NCBI GenBank assembly: GCA_946886475.1
Contig: CAMPIQ010000107.1
Location: 1-12,963, forward strand
DNA length: 12,963 nucleotides
Origin: an uncultured Chitinophagales bacterium
Lineage (GTDB): Bacteria; Bacteroidota; Bacteroidia; Chitinophagales; Chitinophagaceae
Direction of reading: 5' to 3'
Positions 1 through 7,426 of this stretch are shown piece after piece; positions within the stretch are counted from its first letter, which is position 1; every line of letters starts with the position of its first letter. Under the pieces are notes generated by a model. The model ran no database searches. It had not been told where the DNA came from and was given only the letters and a program-made list of their open reading frames with translations. Position numbers and translations under genes: made by a program.

Positions 1-110
1 AATTAAAGTAATTGATTATCAATAATTTACATCAAGTGCATAAAAAAATCATCGTATTTGTCAATATCAGAGAGCCAAATGGCTCAAATTGACAAAAGGA
101 TGACAAAGGG
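1..110. other. AT-rich non-coding flank with a small dyad
   Basis: No open frame with coding character is visible left of the terminator. The only structure seen is a short inverted repeat, GAGCCA-AA-TGGCTC (72-85), with no U-tract on either side, so it is more like a protein-binding dyad than a terminator. A gene reading leftward off the window edge could have its promoter here, but no full TTTG/TAnnTTTG pair was found. Confidence 0.4.
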
Positions 111-143
111 ATAAAATAAAAAACCCCTGCCATTAGGCAGGGG
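111..143 (-). terminator. Intrinsic terminator of the susC-susD operon
   Basis: Reading leftward, a perfect 8-bp GC-rich stem (CCCCTGCC pairing with GGCAGGGG, 124-131 and 136-143) closes a 4-nt loop. It is followed at once by a T-rich run (TTTTTTATTTTAT, 123 down to 111). It starts 23 nt past the susD stop codon, so it fits a Rho-independent end of the operon. On the other strand no U-tract follows the stem, so it works in one direction only. Confidence 0.9.
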
Positions 144-166
144 AGTTTCTACTATAATTCAAGTTC

Positions 167-1603
167 TTAATAACCATCATTTTGTTGGGCGGCCTTATTC
201 ACATTCAATTCCGATTGTGGCACTGGCCAGATGTATTGCGGGCTATTGGGTGCAATAGCAGGGGCTGTTCCTTTAGTAGGGATGGTCATATTCAGCCTCA
301 ACAGGTCCCTGGAACGGAATCCTTCTCCCAGTAATTCAATCCTTCTTTCTGTAAGTACCATGTCAATGAGTTGCTGACCTGTAGCCGGAACAAGTACTGT
401 TGCTGCATCAGAACGTTGTCTTACCGCGTTTAACAAAGCAATTGCTTTAGGATCCAAAGCAGTAGTTCTGGCAAGCGCTTCAGCAAGATTCAGTAATACT
501 TCAGCATACCTGATGGCAGGTGTATAATCAGTATTGGCTGTCCATTTTCTCAACCACAACTTACCTGAGGTTGTCTGATTGAAAGCACGGCGTGCGTCAG
601 TTGCCGTCCAGCCGGCATTGGAAACAATTCCTGTTGCGCCCGTGTTAAGAGAATAATCACCATTACCGCCTGCCGATGAAGGACTGTAATATTGGTTGAG
701 GCTGTTTTGCGTACCAGGCAGGTCATTAGCTGTAAAAGGAAATGATAAGATATTCTCCGCGGTTTGACCGTTTGAGCCAAAAGCCAGTGCGATATTGCTG
801 ATCAGCTGGTGAGATACGCCTGATGTAGTTGAAAATGGCGCCACAGCCTGCGGTGCCAGTTTATTTCCTTCAGTGATCACTTTTGCATAATCACCTTTAT
901 ATAAATACACTCTTGTTTTAAGCGCAATGGCCGTATTCCTATGCGCACGGGTTACATTCAATGCAGCAGAGCCATGCGTAAGCGGAAGATTGGCTTCTGC
1001 AAAATCAAGATCACTGATGATAAGGTCGTAAACTTCGGCTACTGTTGACCGTTGTTTCTGATTATCACCAGATGAAACCTGCGCCTCGGTATATAATACC
1101 ACGCCCGGCTTACTTCCACTGCCATCCCAATAAGGACGTGCATAAATAGTAACGAGTGAATGATAGAGCAGCGCTCTTATAAAACGGGCTTCCGCTTTAT
1201 ATTGATTTTTCAATGCATCACTTACTGGTGAAGCATCCACACCTTCAATCACTACATTCGCCCGGTTGATGGCTGCATATGCAGCACCCCAGAAATTCTG
1301 AACCTCGTTTGTAGTGGGTGTTACCGTAAAATTCCAGGTTGATAACTGGGTTACACCGTTCGCTGTTTCATTGATGAATTCTTCTCCCCTGGCATCCTGG
1401 TAATTAAAATAGCGGCCGCCATAGATCTGTCCAACCTTTGCTCCTGCATACACTCCGTTAACAGCAGCAAGTGTTCTTTCAGGTGTTGAAAAAGCAACCG
1501 CATCTGATATCTGGGTTTGCGGCACGGGGTTCAGTAATTCCTTTCTGCAGGAACTGGTAAGAAATACCCCAGCCAGCAGTATAGAAGTTATTTTAAATTT
1601 CAT
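167..1603 (-). CDS. SusD/RagB-family outer-membrane nutrient-binding lipoprotein
   Basis: Surface lipoprotein that caps a SusC transporter and captures the ligand before TonB-driven import. The chosen start gives 478 aa and a lipoprotein signal peptide (MKFKITSILLAGVFLTSSC) with the lipid-attachment Cys at residue 19. An upstream in-frame ATG at 1699 would add 32 residues ahead of the signal peptide and overlap susC, so it was rejected. The N-terminal half resembles the SusD-like helical (TPR-like) domain. The C-terminal third carries the RagB/SusD hallmarks: IRYAEVLLNLAEAL, LLNAVRQRS, LTERRIELLGEGFRSRDLLR, and the ending YIWPVPQSELNVN...QNDGY. The length is ordinary for the family. It lies 19 nt after susC, so the two are surely co-transcribed, and it is followed by a strong terminator. 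The ligand cannot be read from the sequence: no enzyme gene is attached, and SusD binding sites are not predictable by motif. Confidence 0.95.
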   Translation of the reverse strand: MKFKITSILLAGVFLTSSCRKELLNPVPQTQISDAVAFSTPERTLAAVNGVYAGAKVGQIYGGRYFNYQDARGEEFINETANGVTQLSTWNFTVTPTTNEVQNFWGAAYAAINRANVVIEGVDASPVSDALKNQYKAEARFIRALLYHSLVTIYARPYWDGSGSKPGVVLYTEAQVSSGDNQKQRSTVAEVYDLIISDLDFAEANLPLTHGSAALNVTRAHRNTAIALKTRVYLYKGDYAKVITEGNKLAPQAVAPFSTTSGVSHQLISNIALAFGSNGQTAENILSFPFTANDLPGTQNSLNQYYSPSSAGGNGDYSLNTGATGIVSNAGWTATDARRAFNQTTSGKLWLRKWTANTDYTPAIRYAEVLLNLAEALARTTALDPKAIALLNAVRQRSDAATVLVPATGQQLIDMVLTERRIELLGEGFRSRDLLRLNMTIPTKGTAPAIAPNSPQYIWPVPQSELNVNKAAQQNDGY

Positions 1604-1622
1604 GATAAATTTTCTTTTGTGA

Positions 1623-4600
1623 TTAAAATCCAATGTTAAGTCCAACGTTAATAGTGCGGGCAAGCGGCGCTGCATTCCTGTCAACACCCGGTGCGCCATT
1701 GCTTACCTGGTTAGCAACTGATTCACCATTACTCTGGATCTCAGGATCGAAACCTGAATAACCCGTAATTGTAAATGCATTCAAAGCAGCCACGAATAAT
1801 CTTACACTGCCAAGACCAGTTCTCGTTACAAGGTTTTGCGGTAGTGTATAACCTAATGAAATATTTCTTGCTTTAATGAAATCTCCCTTTTCAACATTGC
1901 CTGAACTAATAAGGGCTGAACCGTTGGATACATTATCTCCAAATACCACCCTTGGCCATTCGGTTACATCGCCGGGTTTCGTCCAGCGGTCAAGTGCATC
2001 TTTTGCATTATTCCAGTTTCGGTTGTCATGCAAACCGGCCTTACTTCCATTGTAAACATAGTTACCTCCGCTAAAGAACAAAAGGATGTTCAGGTCAAAA
2101 CCTCTGTAACGGAATGTGTTGTCAAAACCACCAAAGTATTTTGGAACAGACGGTCCGATGATAACTCCATCAGTTGCCTGATTGGGAGGCGTAACTGCCG
2201 TACCATCCGAAACCTTTGTCCAACGGCTGGCTGCAGGTGCAGCATGGTTATACTGAACTTCAGTACCATCTTTCTTTACAAATATTCTTTGGCCATTTGC
2301 AGGATTGACACCTGTGGTTCTTACGGCAAGGAAACTACCAATTGATTCACCCACCCTGATGATGGAAGGCTGTTCAAGCCCACCGGTTGCCACAAATATG
2401 TCGGCATTATTATTTGCAAGCGTTAGCACTTCATTTTTAAGCGTGGTTACATTCAGGTTTGTGCTCCAGCTGAAATCTCTTTTGGAAATGATGTTTCCCC
2501 CAAGCGTTGCTTCTATGCCTTTATTCACCATGCTTCCTATATTCACAAGAATAGAGTTGCCGGGTATGCCTCTTGATGGCGACTGTGGTTCTGCAAGTAT
2601 CAGGTCATTGATGTCGTTCTTATAATATGCAAATTCCAGGTTGAACCTGTCCTGCAAAATTCCGAGGCTGAAACCAAGGTCAAGCTTTTTACTTTTCTCC
2701 CAGGTAAGATCTTCGTTGCCGGCCTGTGTAAATACAATGGTTGCATTAAGACCGTATAATCCAGCGCCAAAAAAGCTCTGATAGGCATAACTGTTGATGC
2801 CGGCAAAATTCCCAACCATACCGTAACTGCCTCTCAGCTTGAATGAGCTAAGTGTATTGCTAAAGGATGAACTTTTCCAAAAGCTTTCTTCGGAAACCAT
2901 CCAGCCAACAGAACCACCATAGAAGGTGCCCCACTTATCTGCGAAGGCAGAATATCCATCACGCCTTCCATTGAAAGAGAGATAGTATTTTCTGTTGAGA
3001 TCATAATTGATACGTCCAAAATAAGATTGCAGAAAATTTTCAGACAAGCCATTTCCGGATGGAACTATTTCCGTAAAGCCACCCTGGAATTCATCAAAGA
3101 ACGGGTCGGACTGATTACGGCGGTCCGCACCCCAGCTGTTGTTCCTTGTGTATTGCTGTTCTGCACCAACCAACACATTCAATCCATGATTTTCATTGAT
3201 CCTTGTGTCATAGTTCAACGTGTTCTGCCAGTTCCAGCGCCTCGGCCGTTGCAGTGTATTCTGGACCGCGCCATTGAACTGCATGCCATCGCCATGCATC
3301 CCGTTACGGAATTCCTCATTCACCACCACAAGGTGGTCTATTCCATAAAGTGTTTTAAAATTCAATCCATTGATCAGTCTTACCTGTCCATATAAATTAC
3401 CAAGTAATCTTTGCGTATTGGATTCAAACCTGTTGAGGTCATTTAATAAAACAGGATTGGTAAAAGCAAGTGCTGATAAATTATTTCCCTGGCCTATTGT
3501 TCCTCCATTGATATTATAGGTACCATCATTTTTATATGGCCCAACATTGGGGGCCAGTCCAAATGCCAGACGTGCTGCGCCAGATGTATTGAAGGCAGCG
3601 CCTGTAGAACCCGTGTTCAGTCCTTCGCTTCGTGAATTGGTATAGTTGAAAGTACCACCTACTGTAATGCGGTCATTCACCTTTTGGTCAATGGTGAACC
3701 TGCCCGTCATGCGGTTAAAATTATTATTCCTGAACATACCTTCCTGGTCGGTAAACCCGGCAGAGAAATAATAATTGGTCCGGTCATTAGCTCCCGACAC
3801 ACTGATGGTATGGTTGTGTGAAAAGCCCTTGCGGTACACATGATCGTACCAGCGTGTATCTACCAGGTTACCATTGGCATCCGTCATTGTATAAAATCCT
3901 CTTGTGGTACCATTGGCCGGCGTGCCTGCATTGGCAAGCGCTTCATTCTTCAGATCTGTATACTCCTGTGCATTCAACACATCAACAAGATTGTAAGGTT
4001 CCGTCCAACCCGCCCATGTTTCATAATTTACTCTTGCACGGCCCGACCTTCCTTTTTTTGTGGTGATCAGCACTACTCCTGCCGACGCTCTTGAACCATA
4101 AATAGCTGCCGCAGAAGCATCTTTTAAAACCTCAATACTTTCGATATCTGCAGGATTGATATCTCCAAGCAGGTTATTTGACGCTGTACCACCGGCATCA
4201 CCTGAAAAAGAAGGCACTCCATCAATAACGATCAATGGTGAAGAGCTCAAAGAAATAGAATTGGTACCTCTAACCCTGATGATGGGAGGATTGCCCAGAA
4301 CGCCATTTGGGATGGAGATGTTCACCCCGGCTGCCCGTCCGGACAAACCCTGGTCAAAACTTTGAAGTGGCTGGTCCTTCAGTTTATTACCGCCGATCTG
4401 CGCAATGTTGCCGGTAACATCACGTTTTCGCTGGGTTCCATATCCAACTACCACTACATTTTCCATTGTTCTTTCGGCTGACCGCATGGTAGCATTTACC
4501 TGTGCATCATTCCCTATGGATACTTCCTGCGAGGACATATCAGCATAGGAAAAAACCAGGATGCGACCGTTAGCCGGAACAACAAGTGTGTAAGTACCAT

Positions 4601-4763
4601 CACTGTTTGTGACAGTACCTGCATTTGTACCCTTAACGATTACTGAAACATTTGGAAGCGGGCTGCCTTTATCGTCGGTAACCTTTCCGGTTACGGAACG
4701 TTGAGCCCAGGATAGCATGGTCATAAGCATAAGCGCCACGCCTAAGCATAGAAATTTTCTCAT
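1623..4763 (-). CDS. SusC/RagA-family TonB-linked outer-membrane transporter
   Basis: TonB-dependent beta-barrel that imports oligosaccharides, peptides or similar ligands together with its SusD partner. About 1046 aa, normal for the family. Order of parts: signal peptide (MRKFLCLGVALMLMTMLSWA, cut near SWA-Q); a carboxypeptidase-regulatory-like domain (RSVTGKVTDDKGSPLPNVSV onward, about residues 22-95); a TonB-box-like segment ENVVVVGYGTQ (about 101-111); a plug domain with the SusC signature (PLIVIDGVPS, then DIESIEVLKDASAAAIYGSR and GVVLITTKKG, about 176-238); then the barrel, ending in an aromatic residue (LARTINVGLNIGF) as expected for BAM-assembled proteins. An in-frame ATG two codons upstream (4769) is equally possible. 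There is no extra N-terminal signalling (STN) domain, so this is not of the anti-sigma-coupled type. Codon use and composition look like those of the neighbours. Confidence 0.96.
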   Translation of the reverse strand: MRKFLCLGVALMLMTMLSWAQRSVTGKVTDDKGSPLPNVSVIVKGTNAGTVTNSDGTYTLVVPANGRILVFSYADMSSQEVSIGNDAQVNATMRSAERTMENVVVVGYGTQRKRDVTGNIAQIGGNKLKDQPLQSFDQGLSGRAAGVNISIPNGVLGNPPIIRVRGTNSISLSSSPLIVIDGVPSFSGDAGGTASNNLLGDINPADIESIEVLKDASAAAIYGSRASAGVVLITTKKGRSGRARVNYETWAGWTEPYNLVDVLNAQEYTDLKNEALANAGTPANGTTRGFYTMTDANGNLVDTRWYDHVYRKGFSHNHTISVSGANDRTNYYFSAGFTDQEGMFRNNNFNRMTGRFTIDQKVNDRITVGGTFNYTNSRSEGLNTGSTGAAFNTSGAARLAFGLAPNVGPYKNDGTYNINGGTIGQGNNLSALAFTNPVLLNDLNRFESNTQRLLGNLYGQVRLINGLNFKTLYGIDHLVVVNEEFRNGMHGDGMQFNGAVQNTLQRPRRWNWQNTLNYDTRINENHGLNVLVGAEQQYTRNNSWGADRRNQSDPFFDEFQGGFTEIVPSGNGLSENFLQSYFGRINYDLNRKYYLSFNGRRDGYSAFADKWGTFYGGSVGWMVSEESFWKSSSFSNTLSSFKLRGSYGMVGNFAGINSYAYQSFFGAGLYGLNATIVFTQAGNEDLTWEKSKKLDLGFSLGILQDRFNLEFAYYKNDINDLILAEPQSPSRGIPGNSILVNIGSMVNKGIEATLGGNIISKRDFSWSTNLNVTTLKNEVLTLANNNADIFVATGGLEQPSIIRVGESIGSFLAVRTTGVNPANGQRIFVKKDGTEVQYNHAAPAASRWTKVSDGTAVTPPNQATDGVIIGPSVPKYFGGFDNTFRYRGFDLNILLFFSGGNYVYNGSKAGLHDNRNWNNAKDALDRWTKPGDVTEWPRVVFGDNVSNGSALISSGNVEKGDFIKARNISLGYTLPQNLVTRTGLGSVRLFVAALNAFTITGYSGFDPEIQSNGESVANQVSNGAPGVDRNAAPLARTINVGLNIGF

Positions 4764-4896
4764 GTGCATTTGTTTTATAATTAATATAGGATCGAGACTA
4801 TATTATGAAGGGTGGCGGATTAGAAATTACTGACTCACTTATCCCTGTACAATGCTGTTTAAATAACAGACAAACCGTTTATAAAATTAGCTGCAT

Positions 4897-4928
4897 TAAA
4901 TATAACATACAGAAATAAACCAGACAAG
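4897..4928 (-). promoter_or_regulatory. Candidate promoter of susC-susD
   Basis: On the minus strand, CTTG (4928-4925) is followed after 20 nt by TATATTTA (4904-4897). This is close to the Bacteroidota -33/-7 consensus (TTTG, about 19 nt, TAnnTTTG), with the last base of the -7 box mismatched. It would start RNA near 4890 and leave a leader of about 125 nt before susC. That leader contains a small hairpin, CTGTT-5 nt-AACAG (4855-4869). The assignment rests on motif match and position only. Confidence 0.35.
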
Positions 4929-4980
4929 TTTTATAATCCCATTCAATTTAGGGATGAGGATATCCGGTTAAAAATTTCAG

Positions 4981-7305
4981 CTATGCTTTGCTGTTAGTTT
5001 TGGTTTTATACCTGTACAACCCAATGATCAATGCCGGCAAAAGAACAAGATTGGCAATAGTGGCTGTAACCAGTGTGAGAGAAGTTAACCATCCCAGTGC
5101 CTTTGTACCTCCGAAGCCACTGAAACAAAAAATCACAAAGCCTGCTATCAACACAATAGAAGTATAAATAATACTTACGCCGGTGGAATGTATGGTTTCC
5201 ACTACCGACTCTTCGGGGTCAGTACCATTTTTAGACTGCTGTTTATAGTTGACCAGGAAACGAATGGTAATGTCGATGGCTATGCCAAGCGCCACACTGA
5301 ATACAAGTACGGTCGATGGTTTGAGGGGCACACCAGCCCATCCCATTACTCCACCTGTTATGATCAACGGAATAATATTAGGGATGAGGGAACAAAAAAG
5401 GATTCTCCATGACCGGAACAGGTATAACATACAAAGTGTAATAAGTAAGAAAGCCCAGATAACGCTTTCTTTCAGACCATTGATAATAAAACTGGATCCT
5501 TCAAGAAAAGTAACACTGCTCCCCGTGAGTTTTACATCATATCTGGAAGTATCAAATAACTGGTTGGCCTTTTGTTGCACGCTGTCAAGAATAAATGGTA
5601 ATCTGGCACTGCCAACATCTTTCATATTAACACTGATCCTGGCTTTTTGCTTATTACTGTCCATGAAGCTTGACACCAGTTTTGTAAATGAATTCTGTTC
5701 AGTACCTCCCGTTAAATAAGGTGCCAGCGCAGGAAGGTCGTAATCGCCCGGCATGATATAAAAGCTGCTGTCTCCTTCAAAGAAAGCCTGCTTCGCAAAT
5801 TTCAATCCTTCGGTAATGCTTAAAGGCCGGCCTATATACGGACGCGAAGAAAGGAATTGGTTCAGGGAATCAATTTTTTTCAGGTTGCCCAGGTTCCTGC
5901 TCACACCATATTTCTTTCTTGTATCAACTATGATCTCCAAAGGCATCACCCCTTTAAAATGATTTTCAAAAAACTTCAGGTCTGTATAGATCTTATCTGT
6001 TTTTGGAAGATCATCCACTATGTAGCCTTCACTTTTCAATTTGGTTATCCCGGCAATGGAAGCCACCAGTATAACCGCAGTTGATATGAAAATAAGCTTC
6101 CTGTGGTGCAATGACCAGCGTTCAAGCCTGTCGAGCCAGCGTAATAAACCAGCATTTTCAAGGTATTTGGTATGTCTTGCTTTGGGAACAGGCAAGGCAT
6201 TCAAAGCAACCGGGATCAACACCAGTGAAATGAAGAACAAGGCCATGATATTGATTCCGGCCACTGCACCAAATTCTTTAAGTATCTCGCTCTTTGTAAG
6301 TGAAAAGACCGCGAAACCAATGGCTGCCGCAATATTGCAGAAAAGCGTAACCACTCCCATTTTACTGATCATGTTTTCCAAAGCGGTTCTCTTATCACCG
6401 GTTTCCCTGTAAGCTGAATGATACTTATTAAGGAAATATATACAGTTGGGAATTCCGATCACAACCACCAGCGGTGGAATCAACGCAGTAAGTAAAGTAA
6501 TCTTGTAACCAAATAAATTCATCACCCCCAGGCTCCAGATCACGCCTATAATAACAACGGAAAGAGAGATCAGCATGGCGCTGACCGACCGGAAGAAAAT
6601 CAACAATATGACGGCTGATAACAAAACGGAACCAATCAGGAACCAGCGCATTTCTTTTTGAATGCGATCGGCCATCATGGTCCTTATCAGGGGCAGCCCG
6701 CTAAGGTGTGATTCCAGTTTATGTTTTTTACTGAAAGCATCAGATAGTTGTACAATATCATTTACAACGGCAAGTCTTTTAGGTGAGTTTAATATCTTAC
6801 CATCTATCCTTATGCCCATGAGCCAGGCATTGGTTTGCGGATTGTAAAGAAGCCCTTTGTAAAACGGGAGGCTCAAAAATAAATTCCTGCTGCTGTCTAT
6901 CATTTCCTGTGTAAGCACCGTATCAGGGAATATTTGTACCGCCTGCAGCTTCTCCGATCCGTTTACCCTTTCAAGGTTAACAGCAGATGGAACTGAAATT
7001 ACATCCGACACCCCATTTGTAGTTTTCAATTGCCTGTACAAACTATAATAATCATTGAAAACTTCTCTGTTAAACATGCGGTCGGACTGAATGCCAATAA
7101 CAAGCAGATTCCCGTCTTCACCAAACTGCTTTCTGAATTGCTGGTAATCGATGTATTTGGGATGGTCGGTGGGAATTGCCCTGGAAAATTCATAGCTCAA
7201 CTGCACTTTACTGGCCTGCCAGCCTAAAAAAGCAGTAATACAAATTAAGACCGCCAGCCATAGATATCCATAACGTAAAATCAACCGGGCAAGAGTTCTC
7301 CACAT
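4981..7305 (-). CDS. RND superfamily (MMPL/COG1033-type) membrane exporter
   Basis: Inner-membrane, proton-driven exporter of the RND superfamily; members move lipids, hopanoids or other hydrophobic compounds, but the substrate here is unknown. The layout is the classic duplicated one: TM1 (about residues 13-30), a periplasmic domain of about 190 residues, TM2-6 (about 220-372), TM7 (about 402-420), a second periplasmic domain, and TM8-12 (about 612-762). Helix 10 holds GIAIDITIRF, whose Asp (about D678) matches the proton-relay position. The equivalent spot in helix 4 reads GIPNCIYF, with no acid. The start used is the ATG at 7305 (774 aa); a TTG six codons upstream (7323) is open but gives only a charged extension. 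The stop is TAG. It is divergent from porZ and lies 211 nt upstream of susC on the same strand with no strong terminator between, so some read-through is possible. Confidence 0.9.
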   Translation of the reverse strand: MWRTLARLILRYGYLWLAVLICITAFLGWQASKVQLSYEFSRAIPTDHPKYIDYQQFRKQFGEDGNLLVIGIQSDRMFNREVFNDYYSLYRQLKTTNGVSDVISVPSAVNLERVNGSEKLQAVQIFPDTVLTQEMIDSSRNLFLSLPFYKGLLYNPQTNAWLMGIRIDGKILNSPKRLAVVNDIVQLSDAFSKKHKLESHLSGLPLIRTMMADRIQKEMRWFLIGSVLLSAVILLIFFRSVSAMLISLSVVIIGVIWSLGVMNLFGYKITLLTALIPPLVVVIGIPNCIYFLNKYHSAYRETGDKRTALENMISKMGVVTLFCNIAAAIGFAVFSLTKSEILKEFGAVAGINIMALFFISLVLIPVALNALPVPKARHTKYLENAGLLRWLDRLERWSLHHRKLIFISTAVILVASIAGITKLKSEGYIVDDLPKTDKIYTDLKFFENHFKGVMPLEIIVDTRKKYGVSRNLGNLKKIDSLNQFLSSRPYIGRPLSITEGLKFAKQAFFEGDSSFYIMPGDYDLPALAPYLTGGTEQNSFTKLVSSFMDSNKQKARISVNMKDVGSARLPFILDSVQQKANQLFDTSRYDVKLTGSSVTFLEGSSFIINGLKESVIWAFLLITLCMLYLFRSWRILFCSLIPNIIPLIITGGVMGWAGVPLKPSTVLVFSVALGIAIDITIRFLVNYKQQSKNGTDPEESVVETIHSTGVSIIYTSIVLIAGFVIFCFSGFGGTKALGWLTSLTLVTATIANLVLLPALIIGLYRYKTKTNSKA

Positions 7306-7397
7306 GGGCTTGAATTTGCGCAAAGAAAAGAAATGATATAGAAAACTAAAAGGTTAAAAATAGAAAACGCCTTTCTCCTCCTTTCCTCTTTTAACCG

Positions 7398-7422
7398 CTT
7401 AGCTTTAAATCTCTTAGCTTTG
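7398..7422 (+). promoter_or_regulatory. Candidate porZ-recO promoter with 9-bp direct repeat
   Basis: CTTAGCTTT occurs twice, at 7398-7406 and 7413-7421, 15 nt apart. The second copy completes TAGCTTTG (7415-7422), an exact match to the Bacteroidota -7 box TAnnTTTG. No good TTTG is present at the -33 position; the nearest is TTTT at 7389-7392. With the usual 5-7 nt from box to start, RNA would begin at about 7427-7429, right on the GTG start codon of porZ. Confidence 0.45.
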
Positions 7423-7426
7423 AAAG

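Noticed and set aside
1604..1699. Longer susD start at 1699 adding 32 residues
   Set aside because: It would bury the lipoprotein signal peptide inside the protein and overlap the 3' end of susC; the ATG at 1603 gives a standard lipoprotein.
2028..4365. Plus-strand open frames of 69-122 codons opposite susC
   Set aside because: They lack recognisable domains and lie wholly antisense to a clear SusC frame; they are shadows of the real gene.
4927..4960. Terminator after the MMPL gene (ATCCC / GGGAT, loop 10)
   Set aside because: The stem is only 5 bp with a long loop and no following U-tract.
5188..6847. Plus-strand open frames up to 156 codons opposite the MMPL gene
   Set aside because: The apparent hydrophobic stretches arise from the complement of membrane-helix codons; there is no independent evidence of coding.
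7306..7323. TTG start six codons upstream of the MMPL gene
   Set aside because: Possible, but it is a rare start codon and the extension (RKFKP) adds nothing needed; the ATG at 7305 directly precedes a normal membrane-protein N-terminus.
7377..7384. AAAGGAGG on the minus strand, a perfect Shine-Dalgarno match
   Set aside because: It lies about 72 nt upstream of the MMPL ATG and no start codon follows at a usable distance; it is probably part of a pyrimidine-rich tract in the spacer.
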